Shown: positions 9,570-15,890 of the stretch, piece after piece | Position numbering within the stretch: position 1 is the first letter of the stretch | Layout: every line of letters starts with the position of its first letter | Assembly: GCA_000485475.1 (NCBI GenBank) | Contig: AXYY01000079.1 | Coordinates: 1 to 20,115, forward strand | Length of the DNA: 20,115 nt | Direction: 5' to 3' | Source of the DNA: Candidatus Ancillula trichonymphae ImTpAt | GTDB taxonomy: Bacteria; Actinomycetota; Actinomycetes; Actinomycetales; Bifidobacteriaceae | Program-made: the position numbers and the translations under genes | The notes under the pieces: model-generated | Database searches by the model: none | Told to the model about the DNA's origin: nothing | Seen by the model: only the letters and a program-made list of their open reading frames with translations

Positions 9570-10234
9570 TGTACTAGTAGTTCTTGCAACATTCATTTTG
9601 ACGCCACTTTCCATGAGCAAAATTGGGGAACCGGCGAGGTATATTGCAGCTGTTCAAATTTAATCTTGTGCTCAGCGTGCCATCCCTGGTTCCACTGGTG
9701 AATGCCAAATCAACCATGTTATTCGGTGCTGCCCCAATGTAACTAGATATGTTCGTTTCTTTAGTTCCAGTTGACTCGTCTAGATGGGGTCTTTGGTGCA
9801 AGTAAATTTTAGTGTAAGTTTCTAGTCTACTACTGAATAAGTAATCTCCACTTCAACATGGCGCTCTTCTTTGTTGTCTCCCATAGGCGGCATTGACAGC
9901 CTCTCGCGTGCTACACCCGTATTGTGCGCAAAAGAAAGCAGACTTCTCACTATCGCTTTCCACACCATCAACAAAATTGTAGCCGAAAGTTCGTTATCCG
10001 CAAAATTCCACGGACCAAATCTTCCATTGAAATTGACCGAACCGGCATTGATCAGGTCACTATACTTGAAGTTTGGCAAAACATTATACCCAATGAATCA
10101 CCAATCTTTTCATCAGGATTCTGATTGTTAGTTTTAACATCCATCGCAAATTTAATGGAGAAATCTGACGCTAAACTAATACTTTCCTTGAAGAACACAA
10201 TGCCTGTTTTATTCTTGGCATCTGGGGTCAGCAC
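9570..10234 (-). other. probable L-type lectin-like domain remnant in the adhesin
   Basis: The segment begins LTPDAKNKTGIVFFKESISL, then DFSIKFAMDVKTNN and GDSLGIMF. It matches the early strands of bacterial L-type lectin domains, where a bulky-residue strand, a FSIKF/FTLKF strand and a GD-x-GI-F strand follow one another. Later parts (GSVNFNGRFGPWNF, and STGTKETNISSYIGAAPNNM near 9700-9780) fit the metal/sugar-loop side only loosely. Several frame changes occur. The assignment rests on pattern recall. Confidence 0.35.
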
Positions 10235-10559
10235 AGCCTGCGTTTGTCACCGTCATCGAGAGCATCAGGTGTGTAAGGTGTTGCAGGACCGTAGTGCAGG
10301 AACTTATCGTGGTAGAGTTGTCGCCCCCACCAAGAGTTGTGCTCGCTGAGGCAAGTTTCGGCTGCTGCGTTGAACTGCTCGGGCTCTCAGCAGATGGCTC
10401 ATGCGGAGTTTCAGTAGATTTCGCAAGATCTTCGTGCGGGGTCGCACTTGACTCGTTCAGGTGCTTAAGGTATATAATCCGCCTCGTCAGTTTCACTTGT
10501 GGGTTCGTCGCTCTGCTGCTCATCACTTTGCGCCAATTTTTCTGCGGCAGTCTCAAGAG

Positions 10560-10747
10560 CAGGACTTTTAGCATATGCGAGGCCGCGGCACACAAATGGA
10601 AACCGCCACCACAACTGCAAGAGACACAACTCCAACCAGCACACCCTTGAAACGTTTCGCACGTTCAGCCGCACAACCACAATTTTTATGCGCACACTCG
10701 ACTGACAGTAGCTTGTGCGACCGCAAATACTTAAACACAGAGGACAT
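10560..10747 (-). other. signal peptide segment of the adhesin (split by a frameshift)
   Basis: From ATG 10747 the frame gives a long cytosolic n-region with four cysteines, then basic AKRFKG and the hydrophobic stretch VLVGVVSLAVVVAVSI. This frame ends at TAA about 10570. The continuation PFVCRGLAYA followed by KS lies in another frame and gives an Ala-x-Ala cleavage site. One indel near 10600 therefore separates the hydrophobic core from its cleavage site. Confidence 0.6.
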
Positions 10748-10773
10748 ATATACTCCTTTTTTTCTCCATAACG

Positions 10774-10785
10774 CCCCCCCCCCCC
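10774..10785. repeat. 12-base homopolymer (C on plus, G on minus) upstream of the adhesin
   Basis: Twelve consecutive C on the plus strand give a G12 tract in the adhesin 5' region, 26 bases before the ATG at 10747 and about 15 bases upstream of its Shine-Dalgarno site. Such long G tracts slip during replication and are classic contingency loci. On the minus strand CCCCG just upstream can pair with the G tract in the RNA. Confidence 0.9.
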
Positions 10786-10823
10786 GCTTTTTTCGGGGTC
10801 GAAGAGAAGAGAGTACACCTTTA

Positions 10824-10834
10824 TTGTGTCACAA
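10824..10834. promoter_or_regulatory. small palindrome in the divergent promoter region
   Basis: TTGTG-T-CACAA is a perfect 5-bp-arm palindrome between the divergent adhesin and DUF6459-like genes. It may be an operator, but it is short enough to be chance. Confidence 0.2.
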
Positions 10835-10883
10835 CTCACTGATTTTTTGCAACTTCTTTGTCGAGGTGTTGTGGGTAGTAGTA

Positions 10884-10892
10884 TGTTATAAT
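10884..10892 (+). promoter_or_regulatory. extended -10 promoter (TGTTATAAT), leaderless start of the pyrD operon
   Basis: A TGn plus consensus TATAAT ends six bases before the ATG at 10899. Transcription would begin at or next to the A of the start codon. No Shine-Dalgarno site fits in that distance. This fixes the gene start and rules out the longer upstream reading frame. Confidence 0.7.
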
Positions 10893-10898
10893 GAACCC

Positions 10899-11444
10899 AT
10901 GTCGGAAAGGCCGCTTGATTACTCAACTATAGATGATTTAATAGAGGTTCCTAAGTCTAATCTTGGCGTAGAACGTAACTTGTCTAAGGTTGGAGATGTT
11001 GCGCACACTGAGGGTGCGAGTGCACGTAAGTCCGCAAGGCGACTCAAGAATAGACTGTACACGCACAATCCACTGCCTGCTCCTGTTGCGTATGTCACTG
11101 GAATAACTTTGGCAGTTGATGAAATATTACATGACAAACGGCCGATCACGCACATACAGGGGAGAGTTAGTGCCTACGCCTACGCAATCATCTTGAAGTC
11201 GATTGATTACAAGCACGCACGAGCCAATCCTGCGAAAGTTGCCGCACCAGCAAAACTGCAACGGTTGAAAACTTTTAGGGTAAGTAACACAAGAATTTAC
11301 GCGGTCGCACTTGTTGATGGCAACCACAGATTCACCACTGACTGTTATTCGATGACTTTTCTGTATGACGGACTCAAGTGGATAATGAGATTTTCACTTA
11401 ATAGGAGAACCAGGTGGTCCTCACTAGTAGTAGCAGTAATTTAA
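10899..11444 (+). CDS. DUF6459 / Rv3235-family-like protein
   Basis: This is an intact 181-residue protein. The first 60 residues are polar and basic (ARKSARRLKNRLYTH). The rest is a compact domain: TGITLAVDEILHDKRPITHI, a helix with AYAYAIILKSID, a strand LKTFRVSNTRIYAVALVDGN and a final strand with GLKWIMRFSL. That order (helix with R-P-x-x-x-I/L, then R(V/T).. strand, then a 'G.W...L' strand) resembles the actinobacterial Rv3235/DUF6459 family, whose function is unknown. No signal peptide or membrane segment is visible. It is the first gene of an operon with pyrD (16-base gap). The start is the ATG right behind a perfect extended -10 box; upstream frame continuation is spurious. The family call is from pattern memory. 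Confidence 0.75.
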   Translation: MSERPLDYSTIDDLIEVPKSNLGVERNLSKVGDVAHTEGASARKSARRLKNRLYTHNPLPAPVAYVTGITLAVDEILHDKRPITHIQGRVSAYAYAIILKSIDYKHARANPAKVAAPAKLQRLKTFRVSNTRIYAVALVDGNHRFTTDCYSMTFLYDGLKWIMRFSLNRRTRWSSLVVAVI

Positions 11445-11460
11445 TGAAAAGGAGCAAGTT

Positions 11461-12609
11461 ATGAGATGGTTTTTACAAAAATGCGCGTTGTTTTTTTATG
11501 TACGCCTGGTTAAGCCGGTCCTCTTTCGCATTCTACCAGATGTTATACACGAGAAGATGTTGACGCTGTCGAAGTTCGCCTCTCGTCATGCATTGTTCAG
11601 GTGGTTCATTCGCTACTCGATGAAGTACGACAACCAGAAAGTGCTGGCGCAGAAACTGGACAAGTTCAAAGGCTTGAAGTTTGACAATCCATTCGGGTTA
11701 GGTGCAGGTTTTGATAAAAATGCGGTTACAGCAACTGCAATTGAGGGCATCGGATTTGCTTATGCCGCATTTGGATCCACAACTGCACGATTCTGCCCAG
11801 GAAATGAGAGACCCTGGTTCCACAGGCTCCCGGAGTATAAGAGCTTGATGGTGAATGTGGGGCTCGCAAATGACGGTGTTGATGTGGTTTCTAAAACAAT
11901 TTCTAATGCGCACAGTTCGTCAACAACGCTCAAGGTTGGGCAGTCAATCGCAAGGACAAATGACGCAAAAGCAGCTGATGACGCTGAGGGCATTGAGGAT
12001 TACGCGCATTCACTACAAAAATTGTTCGGCAAAACCGCATACATCGAGATTAACATTTCTTGTCCGAACACTTTCAAGGGCGAACCGTTTACAGATCCGG
12101 CACGTTTAGACGCATTGCTAACTCGGCTTGATGCAGTTGAGCGCTCTGGTCCTGTAACTTTGAAGATGCCTAGTGATAAAACTTGGGAAGAATTTCGCGA
12201 ACTACTCGAAGTTGTAGTTAAACATGATGTTCAAGGAGTTACGATTTCGAACTTGCGCAAGAATCGTGAAAATCTGGAAATTCCTGAGGAGTGGAAAGGA
12301 AATCTTTCAGGCGCACCGACTAAAGATAAGTCCGACTACCTGGTTGCGAAAACTTTTCTTGAGTATGGCGACCGCCTGGTGATTACTGGTCTAGGCGGTA
12401 TTTTTACTCCAAAAGACGCATACAGGAAGATAAAATTAGGTGCAAGTTTGGTTTCAATTGTTAGTGCTTTGATGTTCGAGGGTCCTGCGGTTGTTCCTTA
12501 CCTCAAGCGTGGTTTAGTCAAGTTGCTCAAAGAGGACGGCTTCGAGAATGTGCGTAAGGCTGTTGGAACTGCGGCAACTAAATATGCGCAGAGTAGTAAA
12601 GAGTGGTAA
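11461..12609 (+). CDS. pyrD: dihydroorotate dehydrogenase, quinone-type (class 2-like)
   Basis: PyrD oxidises dihydroorotate to orotate in pyrimidine synthesis, passing electrons through FMN to membrane quinone. The 382-residue length, the N-terminal basic/hydrophobic helices (residues 1-55) and GLGAGFDKNA (79-88), GSTTARFCPGNERP (105-118), LSGAPTKDKSDYL (282-294), ITGLGGI (308-314) and GASLVSIVSALMFEGP (327-342) are those of membrane-associated class 2 enzymes. The loop NISCPNT (198-204) carries Cys201 where class 2 enzymes have the catalytic Ser; Cys is the class 1 base. Lys235 (TLKMPSD) is the expected FMN-site lysine. GGAG precedes the ATG. It sits 16 bases after the DUF6459-like gene and 3 bases before tgt. 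The NISCPNTFKGEPF stretch reminds me of a PyrD subtype seen in Patescibacteria; this needs a tree. Confidence 0.95.
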   Translation: MRWFLQKCALFFYVRLVKPVLFRILPDVIHEKMLTLSKFASRHALFRWFIRYSMKYDNQKVLAQKLDKFKGLKFDNPFGLGAGFDKNAVTATAIEGIGFAYAAFGSTTARFCPGNERPWFHRLPEYKSLMVNVGLANDGVDVVSKTISNAHSSSTTLKVGQSIARTNDAKAADDAEGIEDYAHSLQKLFGKTAYIEINISCPNTFKGEPFTDPARLDALLTRLDAVERSGPVTLKMPSDKTWEEFRELLEVVVKHDVQGVTISNLRKNRENLEIPEEWKGNLSGAPTKDKSDYLVAKTFLEYGDRLVITGLGGIFTPKDAYRKIKLGASLVSIVSALMFEGPAVVPYLKRGLVKLLKEDGFENVRKAVGTAATKYAQSSKEW

Positions 12610-12612
12610 AAT

Positions 12613-13866
12613 TTGAATCTAGCTGAAAAACAGACAGAATTTGACTTCAAGATCCGCAGAAAAGGGGATCCGCACTTTCTACTGATGCGTTCTGGAGTGA
12701 TTACAACTCCGCATGGGCGCATCGAGACACCTGCATTTATTCCAGTTGCAACACGTGCCACAATCAAGGGGGTTTCGCCCGAGATTATGCACTCACTGGG
12801 TGCGCAAGCACTATTGGCAAATGCGTATCATTTGAGACTGCGTCCGGGCGAGGACATTCTGGACAGTGCGGGTGGACTTGGTCGGTTCATGAACTGGAAT
12901 GGTCCGACTTTTACAGATTCTGGTGGATTTCAGGTTATGAGTTTGGGTGTGGGCTTCAAAAAGGTCATCGCCATGTCAGTTGAGGAAAGTTCTACAGCAG
13001 AAAAACTAGCGCCGAAGAAAAAGGAGCAATTGGCATTTATTGACCAAGATGGTGTGACCTTCAAGAGCCACTTGGACGGTGGTATTTTGCGATTTACACC
13101 TGAAATTTCACTGGAAGTTCAGCACGCAATTGGTGCAGATATTATGTTCGCATTTGATGAACTGACGACGTTGCTACACTCGCGCCAATATCAGGTGGAG
13201 AGCCTTGAGGTGCGGACACATCCATGGGGAATTCGCAGTCTACAGGCGCACGCAGAGTTGACCAAAAAACGAGCAAAGAAACCGTATCAGGCACTTTTCG
13301 CAGTTCTACAAGGTGCCAACTTCGAGGACCTACGTAGACAAACTGCTCGCTATTTGGCGCACGCACAAGTTGATGGACTTGACTTCGACGGTTTCGGAAT
13401 TGGTGGTGCACTTGAAAAGGAGCGGCTTGCTGAAATAATTGGCTGGTGCGCGGACGAGCTCAATAGTGCGGATGCAGAAGAAAAACCACGCCATTTGCTG
13501 GGGATTAGTGCGGTTTCGGATTTGTTCTCAGGTGTTGAAAATGGTGTTGATACGTTTGATTGTGTTTCGCCAGCTAGAGAGGCACGAAATGGTGCACTTT
13601 ATACACCGAGCAAGCGCATCAACATCAAAAACGCTAAGTATCGAGCAGATTTTACGCCTATCGACGACCGGTGCGATTGCTACACTTGTGCGCACTACAC
13701 CAAAGCATATCTGGCGCACTTGATTAAATCTGGGGAAATGTTTGGAGCAACACTTGCGACAATTCACAACGAGCGATTTATTCTACAACTTGTTGATAAC
13801 ATGCGCAAAAGTATTCAAAATGGCAACTACCAAGAGTTCAAAGAGCAGTTCTTTGCAAATTCTTGA
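12613..13866 (+). CDS. tgt: tRNA-guanine(34) transglycosylase
   Basis: Tgt swaps guanine 34 of GUN anticodons for a queuosine precursor. Visible residues: substrate-binding Asp102 in TDSGGFQV, Asp182 in FAFDELTT, LQGA (232-235), FDGFGIGGA (258-266), nucleophile Asp316 in TFDCVSPAREARNG, and the zinc ligands Cys354, Cys356, Cys359 (CDCYTC) and His385 (TIHN). The family's usual Cys after FDE is Leu184 here. There is a long insertion (about 113-148, GVGFKKVIAMSVEESS onward) shared, as I recall, with bifidobacterial-type Tgt. The 417-residue frame begins at TTG 12613, three bases after pyrD stops, with only a weak GAG upstream. ATG 12685 (Met25) is an alternative, but it would remove residues resembling the family's FxF..L start. 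It is the last gene of the operon. Confidence 0.95.
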   Translation: MNLAEKQTEFDFKIRRKGDPHFLLMRSGVITTPHGRIETPAFIPVATRATIKGVSPEIMHSLGAQALLANAYHLRLRPGEDILDSAGGLGRFMNWNGPTFTDSGGFQVMSLGVGFKKVIAMSVEESSTAEKLAPKKKEQLAFIDQDGVTFKSHLDGGILRFTPEISLEVQHAIGADIMFAFDELTTLLHSRQYQVESLEVRTHPWGIRSLQAHAELTKKRAKKPYQALFAVLQGANFEDLRRQTARYLAHAQVDGLDFDGFGIGGALEKERLAEIIGWCADELNSADAEEKPRHLLGISAVSDLFSGVENGVDTFDCVSPAREARNGALYTPSKRINIKNAKYRADFTPIDDRCDCYTCAHYTKAYLAHLIKSGEMFGATLATIHNERFILQLVDNMRKSIQNGNYQEFKEQFFANS

Positions 13867-13869
13867 TTG

Positions 13870-13910
13870 TGCGCACCTGCGCAATTAAGCCGCGTTTCAC
13901 GAAGTGAAAC
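13870..13910 (+). other. two small hairpins behind tgt
   Basis: TGCGC-ACCT-GCGCA (13870-13883) and GTTTCAC-GAA-GTGAAAC (13894-13910) are perfect 5- and 7-bp stems directly downstream of the tgt stop. Neither has a T run. They may protect the 3' end of the mRNA. Confidence 0.4.
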
Positions 13911-13924
13911 ACAGTATAAAAAAA

Positions 13925-13950
13925 GAAAACGGGGCGCATGCCCCGTTTTC
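13925..13950. terminator. strong bidirectional intrinsic terminator
   Basis: GAAAACGGGGC pairs with GCCCCGTTTTC around GCAT (11-bp stem). On the plus strand it closes the tgt operon with TTTTC. On the minus strand the stem runs into TTTTCTTTTTTTA and ends the SLH-protein gene, which stops at 13995. Confidence 0.85.
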
Positions 13951-13994
13951 CCTATAGTATTTAATGCTTCCTAAAGTTATAGCAGCACAAGCAC

Positions 13995-15604
13995 TTATGA
14001 TGTTGCTTTCGCTGGTGCTTCTAGTGCCTCAGCAATGATCTTCGCAGTTTGTCTGCGAGTGATTGAGGTAGCTGGCTACAACTTGCCATCAACTCCGCCT
14101 ACAACCTTCAACTCTTTCAGAACAAGAATTGCTTCACGAACAGCTTTGCCTACAACTGTTTTGTTATCAACATCGCTGAAGTTCTTCTGGTCAGCAATAC
14201 TTACCAGTTCACCAAGATTCAGCACTTTAACAATCAGCTTAGCAAGTTCCTCGCGCTTAACGGTTGAATCTGGGTAGAAAAACTCACCGTCTATTCCAGC
14301 TACGAAAAACCTTCTTTCTTCAACCATGCGATTTCATATTCAAACTGGTGTCCCTTTGAGTCAACAAAATTATTTTGCAGATCATTAGAACTAACATTAC
14401 CCTGAATAAGAACGCAGCAACTTGTCCGCGAGTGACATTGTGATCACCAAAGAAGTGGACTTTACCATTTGCATCTTTCATACCAGTCGCGATGTTTCGA
14501 ACAAGTAGCGTCTCAATGTCCTTTTTGAATTGCGCACTCACCAGTGGTAGAAAGTTCCATATTAGCAAAGTCAACTGATGGAGTTGGAATAGCACCAGGA
14601 ATTATCACGGTGTATGTATAAAACAAGAGTATCATTATCAGTGGTAACCTTGATTTTTGCTACACCAGATTCTAGTCCTGTGATTTTCCAGTCATCACCA
14701 ACTTTGGCAACAACCTCAACACGCTTCTTGCTAGCTTCGTCAACTGTAACACTACTGATGGTTTTCTCAGCAATCGCAAGTTTCCCAGTGTCACACCCTT
14801 TAGGTACACTCCAAAGCTACCTTTTTGAGAAGTACCGTTAGGCTCAGGAACATTGTCAGGCACCTCAATTTTCACCTTGAAAGTTGCTGTACCTTCAAGT
14901 GGCTTTTTATTAGAACCGTCAGTTAGTTACCTTGATGAAGGTGTAAAAGTCCCGTCCTTGAACTCTGAGATTTCAGGAACGTTGTGGAAGTGCAAATATG
15001 CTCCTGCAACCTTACTACCTCCACTTATGCTACCACCCACAACAGTTTTCTAGCTATTTGTGGTTCCTGATCTTCTCTGCCACCATCAGGAGACGAAGGC
15101 TTCGTTGTGCACTACCGCAAGTGAAGTCAATGTACTGATCTTCTGTCCAAATGGACTCCTTGAGTTTTAAGGTGTTGACATTATCAACCTTTTTCTCAGT
15201 TCCTGTTAAGTGCTTGATCACCTTAGAAGCAGGTGAAAATTCACCAGCATCATACACATCTTAACATCTACCGATACGCCACTCTTGAGTGTATCCTTTT
15301 TAAATCCGGTATCGCTCGCGTCATAATCGCAAACAGCTTTAGCAGCATACTCATTACCAAATAGCATACCATCTGGTACACTTTCACCATCAGACTTAAT
15401 TTCCTTGGTGTGCGTAACTAAACCGGTCTTGGCATAGTTCTCGTAAACATCGCCTTGCTATACTAAGTTCAGCTTTGCCGACATCATACGTCGTTGGATC
15501 CGCAGCATAGCTCGCGCTAGCCTTAGGAGCACCAAGCCAAGCAATGCCAAACTGGTCGCAGAAACAGCGCACGTAACGCGCTTGAATGTTGTTGTTTTGT
15601 TCAT
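13995..15604 (-). pseudogene. secreted protein with three S-layer homology (SLH) repeats, frameshifted
   Basis: From ATG 15604, behind AAGGAG, the protein starts MNKTTTFKRV and SATSLALLGLG, then after a frame change APKASASYAAD, a normal signal peptide with an Ala-x-Ala site. The body has Ig-like strands (for example TISSVTVDEASKKRVEVVA and ITGLESGVAKIKVTTDND at 14620-14800, like Big_2 domains). The C-terminus has three SLH repeats: NIATGMKDANGKVHFFGD with NVTRGQVAAFLFRV (about 14410-14545), GIDGEFFYPDSTVKREELAK (14230-14310), and VGGVDGKL with PATSITRRQTAKII (about 14020-14110). SLH repeats hold proteins non-covalently to cell-wall polymers. Frameshifts occur near 15530, 15470, 14880, 14600 and 14330, and an in-frame TAG (14076-14078) splits the last SLH repeat. 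The full gene would be about 535 codons. It ends at the shared terminator. Confidence 0.8.
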
Positions 15605-15634
15605 AACTTATATCTCCTTAAATAAAAGACAACC

Positions 15635-15648
15635 TATCACGTATCACG
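15635..15648. promoter_or_regulatory. tandem heptamer at the SLH-gene start site
   Basis: TATCACG occurs twice in perfect tandem (15635-15641 and 15642-15648), just downstream of the predicted -10 of the SLH gene. A direct repeat there is a plausible repressor site; chance cannot be excluded. Confidence 0.35.
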
Positions 15649-15649
15649 C

Positions 15650-15681
15650 GTTATACATGCCCCACCCACCCCCGCTGTCAA
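15650..15681 (-). promoter_or_regulatory. promoter of the SLH gene with long G-rich spacer
   Basis: On the minus strand a consensus -35 TTGACA (15676-15681) and a near-consensus -10 TATAAC (15650-15655) are separated by 20 bases containing GGGGGTGGGTGGGG. The normal spacer is 16-18. The promoter would be poor at this length and better if the G-rich tract lost two or three bases. Confidence 0.55.
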
Positions 15682-15740
15682 GTCTTATGCATGTATTTTA
15701 ATTAAATTATCATTAAGTATTAATTAATATATAAGTTTAG

Positions 15741-15819
15741 AGGACATCGGTGCTTTCGGGGTTAAGCGGTTTTTGCACGAGCTTTAACGGAATTCCGCTT
15801 TGCGGAATGCAGTTTTTTT
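15741..15819 (+). ncRNA. candidate small RNA or attenuator upstream of ispG
   Basis: TATAAG at 15730-15735 could start a transcript near 15741. It would form GTTAAGC/GCTTTAAC (15761-15767 with 15781-15788) and then a terminator hairpin. AAGCGG (15764-15769) can instead pair with CCGCTT (15795-15800), which would break both stems. No coding frame of note is seen. The ispG promoter lies just downstream, so it could be a free-standing RNA of about 75-80 bases. Confidence 0.25.
15792..15819 (+). terminator. intrinsic terminator upstream of the ispG promoter
   Basis: ATTCCGC-TTT-GCGGAAT is a perfect 7-bp stem followed, after GCAG, by seven T (15813-15819). No protein gene on the plus strand ends here, which is why a short RNA is suspected. 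Confidence 0.5.
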
Positions 15820-15829
15820 GCAAGTAGTG

Positions 15830-15835
15830 TATAAT
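15830..15835 (+). promoter_or_regulatory. -10 box of the ispG promoter
   Basis: A consensus TATAAT lies 55 bases before the GTG start of ispG. The -35 region overlaps the preceding terminator and is weak. The resulting leader would be about 45-50 bases and carries the AGGAG site. Confidence 0.5.
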
Positions 15836-15890
15836 GTAGTTGTGCAGTTGCAATTTATTTTATGGATAGTGACCATTCAGGAGCCAAGTA

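Larger units (their letters stand above)
3471..10747 (-). pseudogene. giant secreted GLUG/lectin-type surface adhesin, heavily frameshifted
   Basis: The gene starts at ATG 10747, behind the strong site AAAGGAG (complement of 10753-10758 and flank), and ends at TAG 3471. This is about 2,425 codons if it was one gene. A coherent protein can be followed only by hopping frames: signal peptide; Ser/Thr/Pro/Glu-rich linker (10465-10560 and 10350-10460); probable L-type lectin-like domain (about 9570-10234); two related GLUG units (about 7330-9000 and 5590-7310); Ig-like repeats (4626-5160); a longer unassigned segment (3666-4544); and a proline-rich stalk with membrane anchor and basic tail. Such proteins bind host or neighbour-cell glycans at the envelope. 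Dozens of stops and shifts exclude a full-length product; visible causes include a 14-bp tandem duplication. The alternative, two or three adjacent surface genes, is possible, but I see no internal start with a Shine-Dalgarno site and signal peptide. Every longer plus-strand frame here is a shadow. Confidence 0.7.

Noticed and set aside
10575..10898. Upstream extension of the DUF6459-like frame to an ATG at 10575.
   Set aside because: It runs antisense through the adhesin signal peptide and the C12 tract. The extended -10 box six bases before ATG 10899 fixes the start.
12685..12687. ATG as an alternative tgt start.
   Set aside because: It would drop 24 residues including the family-like FDFKIRRKG start; the TTG three bases after pyrD fits coupled translation. 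Not fully excluded.
15656..15675. G-quadruplex in the SLH promoter spacer.
   Set aside because: Only three runs of three or more G are separated by single bases; the usual four runs are not clearly present.
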